Shown: piece by piece, positions 1 through 9,338 of the stretch
Layout: every line of letters begins with the position of its first letter
Numbering within the stretch: the first letter of the stretch is position 1
Origin: Acidipropionibacterium sp.
GTDB lineage: Bacteria > Actinomycetota > Actinomycetes > Propionibacteriales > Propionibacteriaceae
Length of the DNA: 64,000 nucleotides
NCBI GenBank assembly: GCA_022647765.1
Contig: JALCLH010000012.1
Location: 57,002-121,001, forward strand
Reading direction: 5' to 3'
Program-made: the position numbers and the translations under genes
Notes under the pieces: generated by a model
Database searches by the model: none
What the model was told of the DNA's origin: nothing
What the model saw: the letters and a program-made list of their open reading frames with translations, nothing else

Positions 1-332
1 AGCACCGCGCGGCGACAGACCATGCCGAAGTCGGGGAAGTCCGACAGCTCGGGCCAGGCCATCTCGAAGGGCGGAATGGTGCCGCCGTGGATGCGCAGCC
101 CGCGGGTGTGCTTCCAGCCGGCCTCCTCGGAGACGTCGATGCCGAGCCGGATGAGCTGGCTGACGGCGCGCGGGGTGAGACCGTCTCCGCAGATCTTGTC
201 GCGGGGGAAGGTCTCCTTCTCCAGCAGGGCGACCGACAGGCCGCGCCGGGCCAGGTGCGCGGCCGCGGCGGACCCGCCCGGCCCGGCGCCGACCACGATC
301 ACGTCGTGATCGTCGCGCCCTTGATCCGTCAT
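1..332 (-). CDS. Geranylgeranyl reductase family FAD-dependent oxidoreductase (N-terminal part, runs off the window)
   Basis: Only the first ~110 residues are inside the window; the gene continues beyond base 1. The N-terminus carries the Rossmann FAD motif VVGAGPGGSAAAAHLARRG, then LLEKETFPRDKICGDGLTPRAV, which is typical of the geranylgeranyl-reductase/MenJ family. In actinobacteria these enzymes saturate an isoprene unit of menaquinone or reduce geranylgeranyl chains. The ATG at 332 is preceded by GAGGAGG, which fixes the start. It is divergent from menF, and menG and menA lie nearby, so a role in modifying the menaquinone side chain is a reasonable inference. Substrate cannot be told from this fragment. 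Confidence 0.85.
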   Translation of the reverse strand, partial: MTDQGRDDHDVIVVGAGPGGSAAAAHLARRGLSVALLEKETFPRDKICGDGLTPRAVSQLIRLGIDVSEEAGWKHTRGLRIHGGTIPPFEMAWPELSDFPDFGMVCRRAV

Positions 333-630
333 TGCCGCCTCCTCATTGAACCGCAGTCAGAGTCTATTGTCCCCGAGGCGTCCCGTCACGTCGACCCCAC
401 CATCATCCGACAAGGGAAGACACAACCCAAGGGCGGGACTAAATTCGGCACGGATTCCTTTCAAAAATCATCGTCGGCGATTCGGCGAAACTCGGCCACC
501 CGATGACGCGGAATTCCGCACCCCGAGAATGCGCCGGCCGACCGGGCTATCCCGACCGGCCGCCGCCGGGCCCGAATTGGGCTGGGAGGACGTGCAGGCG
601 GGCCGCTGTCAAGCCGGTATTGTGCCCAGT

Positions 631-1863
631 GTGATCGTCAACCCAGGATCGAGCAGGCTACGCGCCCGCACTGTGGCCATCGCCGACCCTGGATCCCTTC
701 AGCAGTACCTCACCCCGCGCAACAGCATGTGCCTGCTGCACGGCGACGAGGGCGTCATCGGCCTCGGCGAGCTCGCCCGCTTCGAGACCGACTCCCCCGG
801 CGCCGCCGATGTCTGGTGGGAGGCCTTCTGCGCCGACATCGAGAACGAGACGGAGATGCCCGGGGTGCACGGCACCGGGCCGCTGGCCTTCGGCTCCTTC
901 GCCTTCGACGGCGACCGCTCCGACTCCCGCTCGGTGATGATCGTCCCCGAGACGGTGATCGGACGCCGGGCCGGCGTCTGCTGGCTCACCCAGCTGTCCT
1001 ATGACGAGGTGCACGCCGATCCGCCGGCCGTCCAGGCTCCGCCGCGCAAACCGGTCGGGCTGACCGTCTCCGACGGGGTGGTGAGCGCCCAGGGCTGGCG
1101 GGACCGGGCCAGCCAGGTCCGCCAGATCCTCGGCGACGAGGTGGAGCAGGTGCTCCTGATGCGCGATCTGATGGCCCGCGCCGCCGAGCCGGTCGACCCG
1201 CGCTGGATCGTCAAGCTGTGCGCCGATGTGCTGCCCGGTTCCTGGACCTACCTGGTGCAGGGAGCGGTGGGGACGACGTCGAAGGTGGTGCTCCGGCAGT
1301 TCGACGGGCTCATCACCGCCCGGACGCTGACCCACGGACCGGCCGCGAGGACGGACTCCGGCCCGCTGCTGGAGGCCCTGTACGGGCGCGGGCCCGTCGC
1401 CGAGCTGCACGATCGGGCGGTGCGCTGGTCCGAGGAGCTGCTGCGGCCCTTCTGCCGGTCCATCCAGTACTGTCCCTTCCCCGGTCTGGTCACGGCCGCG
1501 TCCGACCGGATGCTGGTCACCGACATCTCGGGGGCGCCGCTGCCCTCGACCCGGTCCCTGTCGGCGGTGGGGGCGATCCATCCGGCCCCCTTCGTCAGCG
1601 GCCTGCCGCCGTGGAAGGCCCTCGAGACGATCGCCGAGGTCGAGGGGGTGGATCGCGGCCGGGTCTCCGGCCCGATCGGCTGGATCGACTCGGTGGGGGA
1701 CGGCGAGTGGGTCACCGACTGGCGCGGAGCCCAGATCGACGGCACCGATCCCAACCTGGTGCACGTCTTCGTCGGCCAGCCGGTGGCCCGCGACGACGAC
1801 GTCGACCTGCTGGCCGCCGAGCTGGAGGATCGGGTCGCCTCGACCTTCAGCCTGGTCAAGTGA
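631..1863 (+). CDS. menF: Isochorismate synthase (menaquinone pathway)
   Basis: About 410 residues of a chorismate-binding enzyme, which converts chorismate to isochorismate, the first committed step to menaquinone. The C-terminal half shows the family core: FPGLVTAASDRMLV, LSAVGAIHPAPFVSG (the L..HPTPAVGG-type motif), GRVSGPIGWID and a terminal acidic segment. The motifs are recognisable but diverged. The GTG at 631 gives the best-fitting N-terminus; an in-frame GTG at 622 is also possible and neither has a strong ribosome site. The reading frame is open farther upstream, but that part has no family similarity. It is divergent from the flavoprotein at the window start; menG and menA follow within 9 kb. 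Confidence 0.85.
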   Translation: MIVNPGSSRLRARTVAIADPGSLQQYLTPRNSMCLLHGDEGVIGLGELARFETDSPGAADVWWEAFCADIENETEMPGVHGTGPLAFGSFAFDGDRSDSRSVMIVPETVIGRRAGVCWLTQLSYDEVHADPPAVQAPPRKPVGLTVSDGVVSAQGWRDRASQVRQILGDEVEQVLLMRDLMARAAEPVDPRWIVKLCADVLPGSWTYLVQGAVGTTSKVVLRQFDGLITARTLTHGPAARTDSGPLLEALYGRGPVAELHDRAVRWSEELLRPFCRSIQYCPFPGLVTAASDRMLVTDISGAPLPSTRSLSAVGAIHPAPFVSGLPPWKALETIAEVEGVDRGRVSGPIGWIDSVGDGEWVTDWRGAQIDGTDPNLVHVFVGQPVARDDDVDLLAAELEDRVASTFSLVK

Positions 1864-1871
1864 CCACAGGA

Positions 1872-3635
1872 TCACTTCTTGCGGGTGACGACCTTCCGCT
1901 CGGCCGGCTTCCTTGCGCCGCCCTCGCGCTCGGCCTTCAACTGCGCCTGGGCGTCCTTCTGCATCTGCTGCATCTCCTCCTGGTTGATGCCGCCCATCCG
2001 CAGCACCGCGAAGGCGATGACGGCCAGCACCACCGAGATCCACGGCGACAGCCCCAGCACGATCCAGATCGTGATGAGGGCCACCATGTCCAGGCCGCGC
2101 ACCAGGTTGAACATCAGACCGGGGGGCATCGCGCCCATCTGGGTGGCCACCATCGGCGCCGAGTAGTCGGCCGACTTCGCCGACACCCACCGGATCGCGC
2201 CGATATAGCCGGCCGCAGCGGTGACGAAGGCCAGCATCACGGCCTGCACCCACGGGGTGTGGCTGCCCGAGCCCACCCCGTGGAAGGCCGGGACCACGGC
2301 GATCGCCCAGATCCCGGCCAGGACGCCGGGCACCACCGAGGCGGCGGTGCGCACCTGGCTGGTGGTGAAGGGCAGGCAGCGCATCAGCCCCTTGGTGCGC
2401 GAGAGCACCCGCAGGGTGGTGAAGAAGGGCACCAGCGCGGCCACCAGGACCAGGGCCGAGATGGTCGAGGAGAACCGTCCCATCCCCAGGGCCTCGACGG
2501 CGTAGGGCACCACCGCGGTCACCGCCAGGGTGAGCAGCGGCTTCGGGAACCGGAGCAGCCGCTGGACGTCGCGCCAGACCAGGGTCTGCAGGCCGAGTCC
2601 GCGGCCCCGGGTGGGGCGCACCTGGCCGCGCTCGACGGCGTCGCGCTCCTGGAGGATGTCGCGCATCAGGGCGAAGTCCAGGGCGAAGGCGGCGCCCTGC
2701 ATGCCCGAGGCCAGCGAGCCGCCGGACATCAGCCGGGCCCGTCGGATGCGGTTCAGCCGCATCCGGGCCAGGATCCCGGAGATCACCAGCAGCAGGATGC
2801 CGGCGATCGCCACCGTCCAGGCCGAGGAGATCGCCACCGAGGTGGTGATCTCCAGCTGGAACCATCCGGTGGCCGAGCCCACCACGGCCAGCAGCGCCGC
2901 CAGACCGGCGAGCCCGGCGATCCCGCCGACGAGTTTGACCGTCCAGACCCGCTCCACCCCCTGCTGGGCGGCGGCGAAGGCCACCACCCCGGAGGAGGCC
3001 AGACCGGTGGCGAGGGTCCAGGCGATGATCGCCGCCCCGCCCGAACCGGTCAGCGCCGAGATGAGGGCGCCGATCGCGGCGCCGCCGACGAAGGCGACGG
3101 CCACCGCGGTCCAGAGTCTCTTCACCAGCACCCGGGAGCGGTTGATCGGCGAGTCCAGCAGCCAGAATCCCTCGGCGGCCGAGGCCAGCACCGGGCCGAA
3201 GATCCGCGCCGCGGCCACCGCGAAGGCCAGCACCCCGGCCAGCGCCGCCCAGGGCAGCAGCTCCCGGGCGGTCCGGCAGCCGGTCGCCGAGCAGGTCGAG
3301 GCCTGCCCCTGGGCCTGGACGATGAGGCTGATGAGCATCGCGAGGATGACCGCCAGCGAGAAGAGCATCACATAGGCGTCGCCCAGCGCCTGCCAGATGT
3401 TGCGGGTGGTGCGGCCCTTGCGCCAGTCCCCCATCAGCAGCAGCAGCTGCTTCTCGTCGACCTCGCCGGCCCAGAACTCCTCGGGCTCGTGATCGATGAT
3501 CAGCTCCGGATCCGGCACCTTGACCGGCTCGGCGGCCTTGGCCTGTGACTGGCCCGGCTGCCCCTTCTGCCCGTCCTGGTTCTGGCGGCGGTTCTGATTC
3601 TTGAACTTCCTGTTCCTGTTCCTGCCCCGGCTCAT
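1872..3635 (-). CDS. Multi-spanning membrane protein, putative permease partner of the adjacent ABC ATPase
   Basis: A 587-residue protein with a highly basic Arg/Asn/Gln-rich N-terminus (MSRGRNRNRKF...) and then many hydrophobic segments, for example around residues 95-120, 150-180 and 210-300, ending in a Lys/Arg-rich tail. Its ATG overlaps the TGA of the ATPase gene (ATGA), so the two are almost certainly translated together. This arrangement suggests the membrane half of an exporter-like ABC system. I recognise no specific substrate family; it resembles the large uncharacterised integral membrane proteins found beside ABC ATPases in actinobacteria. Its 3' end converges on menF, 8 bases away. 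Confidence 0.75.
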   Translation of the reverse strand: MSRGRNRNRKFKNQNRRQNQDGQKGQPGQSQAKAAEPVKVPDPELIIDHEPEEFWAGEVDEKQLLLLMGDWRKGRTTRNIWQALGDAYVMLFSLAVILAMLISLIVQAQGQASTCSATGCRTARELLPWAALAGVLAFAVAAARIFGPVLASAAEGFWLLDSPINRSRVLVKRLWTAVAVAFVGGAAIGALISALTGSGGAAIIAWTLATGLASSGVVAFAAAQQGVERVWTVKLVGGIAGLAGLAALLAVVGSATGWFQLEITTSVAISSAWTVAIAGILLLVISGILARMRLNRIRRARLMSGGSLASGMQGAAFALDFALMRDILQERDAVERGQVRPTRGRGLGLQTLVWRDVQRLLRFPKPLLTLAVTAVVPYAVEALGMGRFSSTISALVLVAALVPFFTTLRVLSRTKGLMRCLPFTTSQVRTAASVVPGVLAGIWAIAVVPAFHGVGSGSHTPWVQAVMLAFVTAAAGYIGAIRWVSAKSADYSAPMVATQMGAMPPGLMFNLVRGLDMVALITIWIVLGLSPWISVVLAVIAFAVLRMGGINQEEMQQMQKDAQAQLKAEREGGARKPAERKVVTRKK

Positions 3636-4276
3636 CCGCGCGAACCTCCCAGGGCGACCGTCCGGGCGCCGAGCGCCTCCAGCAGGGAGGGCTCGTGGGA
3701 GGCCATCAGAATCGCCAGGCCGTGGGTCATCTCCTCGCCCAGCCGCTTGCCGAGCCAGGCGATCCCTTCGACATCCAGCCGGGCCTCCGGCTCGTCGAGG
3801 ACCAGCAGCTTGCGGGGCCGCACGAAGGCGGTGGCCAGTCCGAGACGCCGCCGCTGGCCGGTCGACAGGGTGCCGGGAAGCTGGCCCGACTGGGGCACCA
3901 GCTGGACCTCCTCCAGCACCTCGTCCACCAGGGCGTCGGCGTCGGTGAGACCGTGGGCGCGGGCCAGCAGGTCGAGATGCTCGACCACCGACAGGTCGGG
4001 GAAGAAGTCCATGTCGTCGATGACGGTGGCCACACTCCGGCGGAACTCGGCACTGGTCTCGCTGACCGGCTTGCCGAGCACCTCGACAGTCCCGGAGGTC
4101 GGGCGGTCGGCCCCCACCACGCAGCGCAGCACCGTCGACTTGCCCGCGCCGTTGCGCCCGGTCAGGGCCACCGCCTCCCCGGCGTGGACGGTGAAGGAGA
4201 GACTCTGGATGACGGTGTGGTCGCCGTAGGACTTGTTGAGATCCTTGACGACCAGGACGGGAGAGCGTGAAGCCAT
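3632..4276 (-). CDS. ABC transporter ATP-binding protein
   Basis: A 214-residue ABC ATPase. Walker A is GRNGAGKST near residue 37, the signature is LSTGQRRRLGLA and Walker B is LLVLDEPEARLD, followed by the H-loop region MASHEPS. A short single-domain ATPase of this type normally works with a separate membrane subunit, and the next gene downstream overlaps it by 4 bases and encodes one. The ATG at 4276 gives the usual N-terminus (MASRSPVLVVKDLNKSYG); the frame extends 12 codons farther to 4312 without support. It is divergent from menG. The substrate is unknown. Confidence 0.88.
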   Translation of the reverse strand: MASRSPVLVVKDLNKSYGDHTVIQSLSFTVHAGEAVALTGRNGAGKSTVLRCVVGADRPTSGTVEVLGKPVSETSAEFRRSVATVIDDMDFFPDLSVVEHLDLLARAHGLTDADALVDEVLEEVQLVPQSGQLPGTLSTGQRRRLGLATAFVRPRKLLVLDEPEARLDVEGIAWLGKRLGEEMTHGLAILMASHEPSLLEALGARTVALGGSRG

Positions 4277-4380
4277 GATTGCTATTCTCTCGCACCGCCC
4301 GACCGCCCCCAAATGACCACCCCGGAGCGCAGGCCCCGCAGGACGCCGTCCCTGCCGGGGGCTGTGGGAGACTGGGCGCC

Positions 4381-5080
4381 GTGTTGACGACCAGGGCCAC
4401 CCTTGACAAGCACCACGACGACGTCGCCTCGATGTTCGACGGCGTGGCGAAGCGCTACGACCTGATGAACTCCATCATGACGATGGGCGCGGTGGACCGC
4501 TGGCGCGAGCTGGTGGTCGAGGCCGTCGAGCCGCAGCCGGGCCAGACCATCCTGGACCTGGCTGCCGGCACCGGCACCTCCTCGGCCACCTTCGCCGCCC
4601 ACGGCGCCGAGGTCTACCCCACCGACATCTCGCTGGGAATGCTCCAGGTCGGCCATCAGCGCCAGCCCGGCCTGCACTTCGTGGCCGGGGACGCCACCCG
4701 GCTGCCCTATGCCGACGACTCCTTCGACGCCGTCACCATCTCCTACGGGCTGCGCAATGTGGAGAACACCTCCGCCGCGCTGGCCGAGATGCTGCGGGTC
4801 ACCCGGCCCGGCGGCCGGGTCGTGGTGTGCGAATTCTCCACCCCCAGCTGGGCCCCCTTTCCGCCACGTCTACCGCGACTACCTGCTGAGCGCGATCCCG
4901 ACCATGGCCCGGCTGGCCAGCAGCAACCGGGACGCCTACGACTACCTGGCCGAATCGATCCTGGCCTGGCCCGACCAGCCCACCCTGGCCGATCTGATGG
5001 CCGACGCCGGCTGGCAGGCGGTCGCCTGGCGCAATATCTGCGGCGGCATCGTGGCCCTGCACCGTGCGTGGAAGGCATGA
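4381..5080 (+). pseudogene. menG: Demethylmenaquinone methyltransferase, frameshifted
   Basis: MenG/UbiE methyltransferase, which methylates demethylmenaquinone with S-adenosylmethionine in the last step of menaquinone synthesis. Residues from the GTG at 4381 match the family: [12 protein letters not shown], the SAM motif [12 protein letters not shown], then [12 protein letters not shown] and [18 protein letters not shown]. At about 4857-4860 a TTT run moves the frame by one. The rest of the protein ([19 protein letters not shown] to a stop at 5080) continues in the +1 frame with no missing residues. One surplus T explains this, so a sequence error is more likely than real loss. GGGAG lies 10 bases before the start. 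It overlaps the next gene by 4 bases. Confidence 0.85.
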
Positions 5081-6944
5081 CCCAGCAGATCCTGCTGGAC
5101 AGCTGGGCGGCCCGCTCCTGCCCAGTGAAAGTGCAGCATCTATACAGCGGGGGAGACGACTCCCCCTGCACCCCCACTGTAAATGCCGCCGGCGGGGGAG
5201 ACGACTCCCCCTGCACCCCCTCGTTTCGCCGGTCTGCGCATACCGAGTCTCCGGGCGATGGCCTCCTGGGCGAGGCTCGGGTCGCCCCGGTCTGCGACCG
5301 GCTGGCGTCGGTCCCCGGGGCCGTCGACCTGCGTCCCCTCGCCGCAGATCCCGGTGCGACGCGCGAGGCCACCGGCGATGCGCTGTCCGCCGGAGCCCCG
5401 GTCATCGTCTCCCCCGCCCTGCCCGACTCCCCCGCCGGGCACCGCCGCGGATCCCCCGAGGTGCTGGTGAGAGCCGGCGTCACCAGCACCGGAACGCCGG
5501 GATACCTGCCGGTGGTCATCACTGCGCACCTGGTCCTGGAGCGCCACCACACCCATCAGGAGTTCACCTGGGTGAGCCCCTCGGGGACCCCGACCCCACG
5601 GAGTCGAGACTCAGCTGCGACCAGACCTTCCGGGCCTCGCGGCAGGGGCCGCTGCTGCAGGCCGCCCACCACTGGCGGCTGCTGGAGGATCTCGGCCTGC
5701 TGCCCGCCGGTGACGCAGGCAGATCCAGCACAGACAGATCCAGCATGGGCAGACCCGCCCCGGGACTGCCGACCGCCCGGATGGCCGGCGTCATCGGCCG
5801 CGACCAGATCGACCTGCTGGACGGCGAGCCGGGAATCGCCTGGCTGGATCTGGACCACCATTTCATCCGGACCTTCTCGCGCACATCGGCCTCGGGCTGG
5901 CGGCGCCGCTCGGTGCTGGACCGCTACGACCACGAGCAGGGGTTCCGGGTCTCGGTGGCCCGGCACGCGCTGAGCGCCCCCGGCCGGCCGATGGTCGAGC
6001 CGATCGTGGTCCGCGAGTGCGAGTCCTGCCAGTGGTGGCAGGCCTGCGAGCCGCTCCTGGACGACGCCGACCTGTCCCTGCGCATCTCGAAGGCGCCGCT
6101 GGACGTCCGCGAGATCGCCACCCTGCGCCGGATGGGCGTCTCCACCATCGACGAGCTGGCCGACGCCGATCTGGAGGCCCTGCTGCCGGACTACCTCCCC
6201 CAGGTCCAGCACCGGCCCGAGCCCGAGCGGCGGATCCGGAGGGCAGCCCGGCGCGCCCGGCTGATCCGCGACGGCGTCGCCCTGGAGCGCAACGACGACG
6301 AGCCGATCCGGCTGCCCGCAAGCCGCCTGGAGATCGACCTGGACATCGAGACCTCCCCCGACGACCGGGTCTACCTGTGGGGGCTGTGGGTCGACGACCG
6401 CGACCGGCTGATGGCCACCAGCGCCGGCCGCACCGAGCCGTACTATCTGGCCTTCTCCTCCTTCGAGGATCTGGACGACGCCGCCGAGGCCGCGCTGGCG
6501 GCCCGCGCCGTCGACTGGCTGGACGAGGCCGTGCGCGCCGAACCCGGCTGCCTCATCGTCCACTACTCCGACTACGAGCTGACCCATCTGCGCCGATTCG
6601 CCAGACCCGCCGGCCCGACCAGCCCACGGACCGCCGAGAAGATCCGGCACCTGCTGGCCGGAGGCTGCTTCCTCGACCTGTTCGCCACCATGACCGCGCA
6701 TTTCTTCGGCGCCGCCGGCCTGGGGCTCAAGGCCGTCGCCCAGGCCGGACCCGGCTTCCACTGGCGAGACGCCGAGCCCGGCGGGCTGAACTCCCAGGCC
6801 TGGTGGAACGACGCTGTCCACCATCGGGACCCGGGCGTCCGCGAGGCCGCCGCCGCCCGGGTGCTGGCCTACAACGAGGACGACGTCCGGGCCACCTACG
6901 CCCTGAGGAAATGGCTGAGGGAGGGCCGGCAGCCCCGCAAGTAG
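5077..6944 (+). pseudogene. TM0106-family RecB-like nuclease / RNase H-like protein, frameshifted
   Basis: A ~620-residue putative nuclease. The C-terminal part has an RNase H-like fold with RLEIDLDIETSPDDRVYLWG (DxE catalytic pair), HYSDYELTHLRRF and a late AYNEDDV, as in YprB/TM0106-type proteins. A helix-hairpin-helix-like stretch (LRRMGVSTIDELADAD) sits in the middle, and C-E-x2-C...C residues near 6010-6060 suggest an iron-sulfur RecB-type domain. The frame is broken near 5577-5580: adding one C to the CCCC run joins HQEFTWVSP to [17 protein letters not shown]. Just after CPVKVQHLY the N-terminus contains two in-frame copies of a palindromic repeat. The ATG overlaps the menG stop. Function in DNA metabolism is inferred. 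Confidence 0.72.
5147..5220. repeat. Two copies of a 29-bp palindromic repeat inside a coding region
   Basis: Bases 5147-5175 and 5192-5220 are identical 29-mers (GCGGGGGAGACGAC then TCCCCCTGCACCCCC). The core GGGGGA-GACGAC-TCCCCC can pair with itself. The copies start 45 bases apart, a multiple of three, so each adds the same peptide GGDDSPCTP to the nuclease without shifting the frame. This looks like a mobile palindromic unit accepted inside a gene. Confidence 0.75.
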
Positions 6945-6955
6945 ACTCGCACCTC

Positions 6956-8754
6956 GTGCGTTCGCTGACCCGTATCATCAGGTTCACCGGCTCGCTGTGG
7001 CGGTTCTACCTGGGTGTCATCGTCACTGCGGTCCTGGTGGCTCTCACCGCCCTGGCAGGTGCCCTTCGTCATCTCCCGCGCCACCGATCTGGCGGTCGAG
7101 GGGGTGCGCACCGGCTCCCACCAGATCAGGGCCATCCTGTGGCTGGCGGTGCTGCTGCTGGCGATGGACCTGCTGAACTCGGTGGCCACCAATATCAACG
7201 GCTGGCTGGGCGATGTGATGAGCGCCCGGATGCGCGAGATCCTCTCCAGCCGCTACTTCGCCAAGCTGCTCTCGCTGCCCCAGTCGTGGTTCGACGAGGA
7301 GCTCACCGGCTCGATCACCAATAAGCTCACCCGGTCCATCACCAATATCACCGACTTCGCGAAGGCCTTCGCGAACAACTTCTTCACCCTGCTGCTCACC
7401 ACGGCGGCGGTGCTGGTGATCTCGGCCTGGTACTACTGGCCGCTGGCGGTGCTGCTGGCCGTCGTCTTCCCACTCTACGTGTGGCTCACCGCGCTCACCT
7501 CGAAGCACTGGCAGGCCCGCCAGGACGTCATCAACGAGCACCTGGACACCGCATCGGGACGCTTCCAGGAGGTCATCTCGCAGATCCGGGTGGTGAAGTC
7601 CTTCGTCACCGAGCGGCCCGAGCAGGCCGCCTTCGACCAGCACTACGACGCCACCGTGGCGACCACCAGGGAGCAGTCCACCCACTGGCATCTGATGGAC
7701 ACCCTGCGCCGGGCGGTGCTCAACGTCATCTTCTTCGGGATCTACGCGATCATCTTCGTCCAGACCGCCCGCGGCTGACTTCAGCATCGGCGTGATGGTG
7801 CTGCTCATCCAGTTGATGACGATGGCCCGCCAGCCGGTGCAGATGATGAGCTACATCATCGACAACGCCCAGCGGGCGGTCTCCGGGTCCAAGGACTACT
7901 TCACGGTGATGGAGACCCGGCCCAGCATCACCCGGCCGGCGTCCGACTCCAGCACCCCGCCGGTGATCGAGATCACCGAGAGCGAGCCGGCCGTCGAGTT
8001 CCGCGACGCGGTGTTCTCCTACGACGGGTCCAACCGGGTGATCGACCAGGTCGGCTTCCAGATCGGCAAGGGCGAGAAGGTCGCCCTGGTCGGCGAGTCC
8101 GGGGGCGGAAAGTCCACCATCGTCAACCTGCTGCTGGGCCTCTACCCGCTGGACGCCGGGGAGATCCTGGTGGGCGGGCAGCCGATCTCCCGGCTCCCGG
8201 TGGCCGAGCTGCGCCACAGCATCGGCGTCGTCTTCCAGGACCCGTCCCTGTTCTCGGGCACCATCAGGGAGAACATCGCCTACGGCTCGCGGGCCGACGA
8301 CGCGCAGATCGCCGAGGCCGCCCGGCGGGCCTACGCCGACCGCTTCGTGACGCGCTTCCCCGACGGCTACGACACCCTGGTCGGCGAGCGCGGGATCAAG
8401 CTCTCGGGAGGCCAGAAGCAGCGCATCTCGATCGCCCGGGCGATCCTCAAGGACGCCCCGATCCTGGTGCTGGACGAGGCCACCTCGGCCCTGGACACCA
8501 AGTCCGAGAGATGGGTGCAGGCCGGGCTGGAGTCGCTGATGGAGGGTCGGACGAGCCTCATCATCGCCCACCGGCTGTCCACCATCTCCGGGGTGGACCG
8601 GATCATCACCCTGGACCGGGGGCGGGTCGATGAGATCGGGACGCCGCAGCAGCTGGCCGCCTCCGGGGGCATCTATGCCGAGCTGCTGACCCTCCAGGCC
8701 TCCAGTTCCAAGGCCGATCGGAAGCGCCTGGAGAAGTTCGGCATCAAGATCTGA
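6956..8754 (+). pseudogene. ABC transporter with fused permease and ATPase domains, frameshifted twice
   Basis: A ~600-residue half-transporter of the MsbA/exporter type. The membrane domain starts at GTG 6956 (VRSLTRIIRFTGSLWRFYLG) and the ATPase domain has Walker A GESGGGKST, signature [12 protein letters not shown], Walker [13 protein letters not shown] and the H-loop IIAHRLS. The frame changes at about 7055 (two bases seem missing before CAGGTGCCC) and at 7776 (a surplus T creates a premature TGA after FVQTARG; the text resumes as DFSIGVMVLLIQL). Protein similarity is continuous across both points, so the gene may be intact in the organism. It lies 11 bases after the nuclease gene. Substrate unknown. 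Confidence 0.8.
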
Positions 8755-8755
8755 G

Positions 8756-8852
8756 CCCTTCCGGACGTCGAATGGTCCCGATCACTCCCGATAGGGGGTG
8801 TTTCGGCGCCGCGCGTGCAGAATCCCGGCGTGTCGGGAGTGATCGGGACCAT
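8756..8852. repeat. Palindromic intergenic repeat, family A copy 1
   Basis: A perfect 20-bp inverted repeat: the left arm 8772-8791 begins ATGGTCCCGATCACTCCCGA, and its exact complement is at 8833-8852, enclosing 41 bases with an internal CGGCGCCG. The leader CCCTTCCGGAC before the arm is also shared with copy 2. It lies between two convergent genes, so it could double as a transcription terminator. Confidence 0.85.
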
Positions 8853-8883
8853 CGACCTCCTCCGAAGAGGGTCGCAGACCGGC

Positions 8884-9168
8884 TCAGAGGATCTCGTAGC
8901 GGTGGGAGGTGCGCGGGGTGGCCTGCATCTCGGCGACCGTGGCCTTCCAGGTGAGGTAGTGCTCGGTGGTCCGGTGGGCCTCCACCGCGTCGATGTCGCG
9001 GTACTCCTCGACCAGGGTGAAGTTGGTGGGCACGTCGAGCTGGCGGACCAGATCGAACCGGGTGACGCCGGGCTCGGTCCGGCTGGCCTCGGCGTTGGCC
9101 TTGCTGGCGGCGATGAACGCGTCGACGCAGTCCGCCTTGATGTCCAGGAATGCCAGGGTGATGATCAT
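8884..9168 (-). CDS. Antibiotic biosynthesis monooxygenase (ABM)-domain protein, quinol monooxygenase-like
   Basis: A 94-residue protein of the dimeric alpha+beta-barrel ABM superfamily. It has the usual N-terminal strand (MIITLAFLDIKADCVDAFIAA), the EPGVTRFDLVRQ segment with TNFTLVEEYRD, and a His-rich helix (HRTTEHYLTWK). Relatives such as YgiN oxidise quinols without a cofactor, and others act on aldehydes or haem; the substrate cannot be told here. It is a single gene flanked on both sides by copies of the same palindromic repeat. It sits beside menA in a menaquinone region, which makes a quinol-related role possible but unproven. Confidence 0.75.
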   Translation of the reverse strand: MIITLAFLDIKADCVDAFIAASKANAEASRTEPGVTRFDLVRQLDVPTNFTLVEEYRDIDAVEAHRTTEHYLTWKATVAEMQATPRTSHRYEIL

Positions 9169-9238
9169 CTGAGATCCTCTCCACCACGTGTGGTGTCAGT
9201 GCGATGACGGCCGGAGTCCCGGCCGCCACAAGGGTACG

Positions 9239-9336
9239 GCCCCTTCCGGACCTCGCATGGCCCCGATCACTCCCAATAGGGGTGTTTCGGCGCCGCGCGT
9301 GCAGAATCACGGCGTATCGGGAGTGATCGGGACCAT
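9239..9336. repeat. Palindromic intergenic repeat, family A copy 2
   Basis: Second copy of the repeat at 8756-8852. The arms are 9257-9276 (two mismatches, ATGGCCCCGATCACTCCCAA) and 9317-9336, which is identical to the right arm of copy 1. The central segment GGGTGTTTCGGCGCCGCGCG and the leader CCCTTCCGGAC are conserved. It starts only 3 bases beyond the menA stop, where it may serve as its terminator. Confidence 0.85.
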
Positions 9337-9338
9337 CC

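Noticed and set aside
658..2865. A 735-codon open frame on the minus strand across menF and the membrane-protein gene
   Set aside because: It is a GC-rich shadow: low-complexity Arg/Gly/Pro/Asp text with no family features, antisense to a recognisable isochorismate synthase.
1218..3548. A 776-codon plus-strand open frame
   Set aside because: It runs antisense to the well-supported membrane protein and is compositionally typical of a high-GC shadow frame.
8772..8852. Riboswitch or structured RNA
   Set aside because: The structure is one long perfect hairpin repeated at 9257-9336 downstream of genes, which fits a palindromic repeat or terminator better than a ligand-binding RNA.
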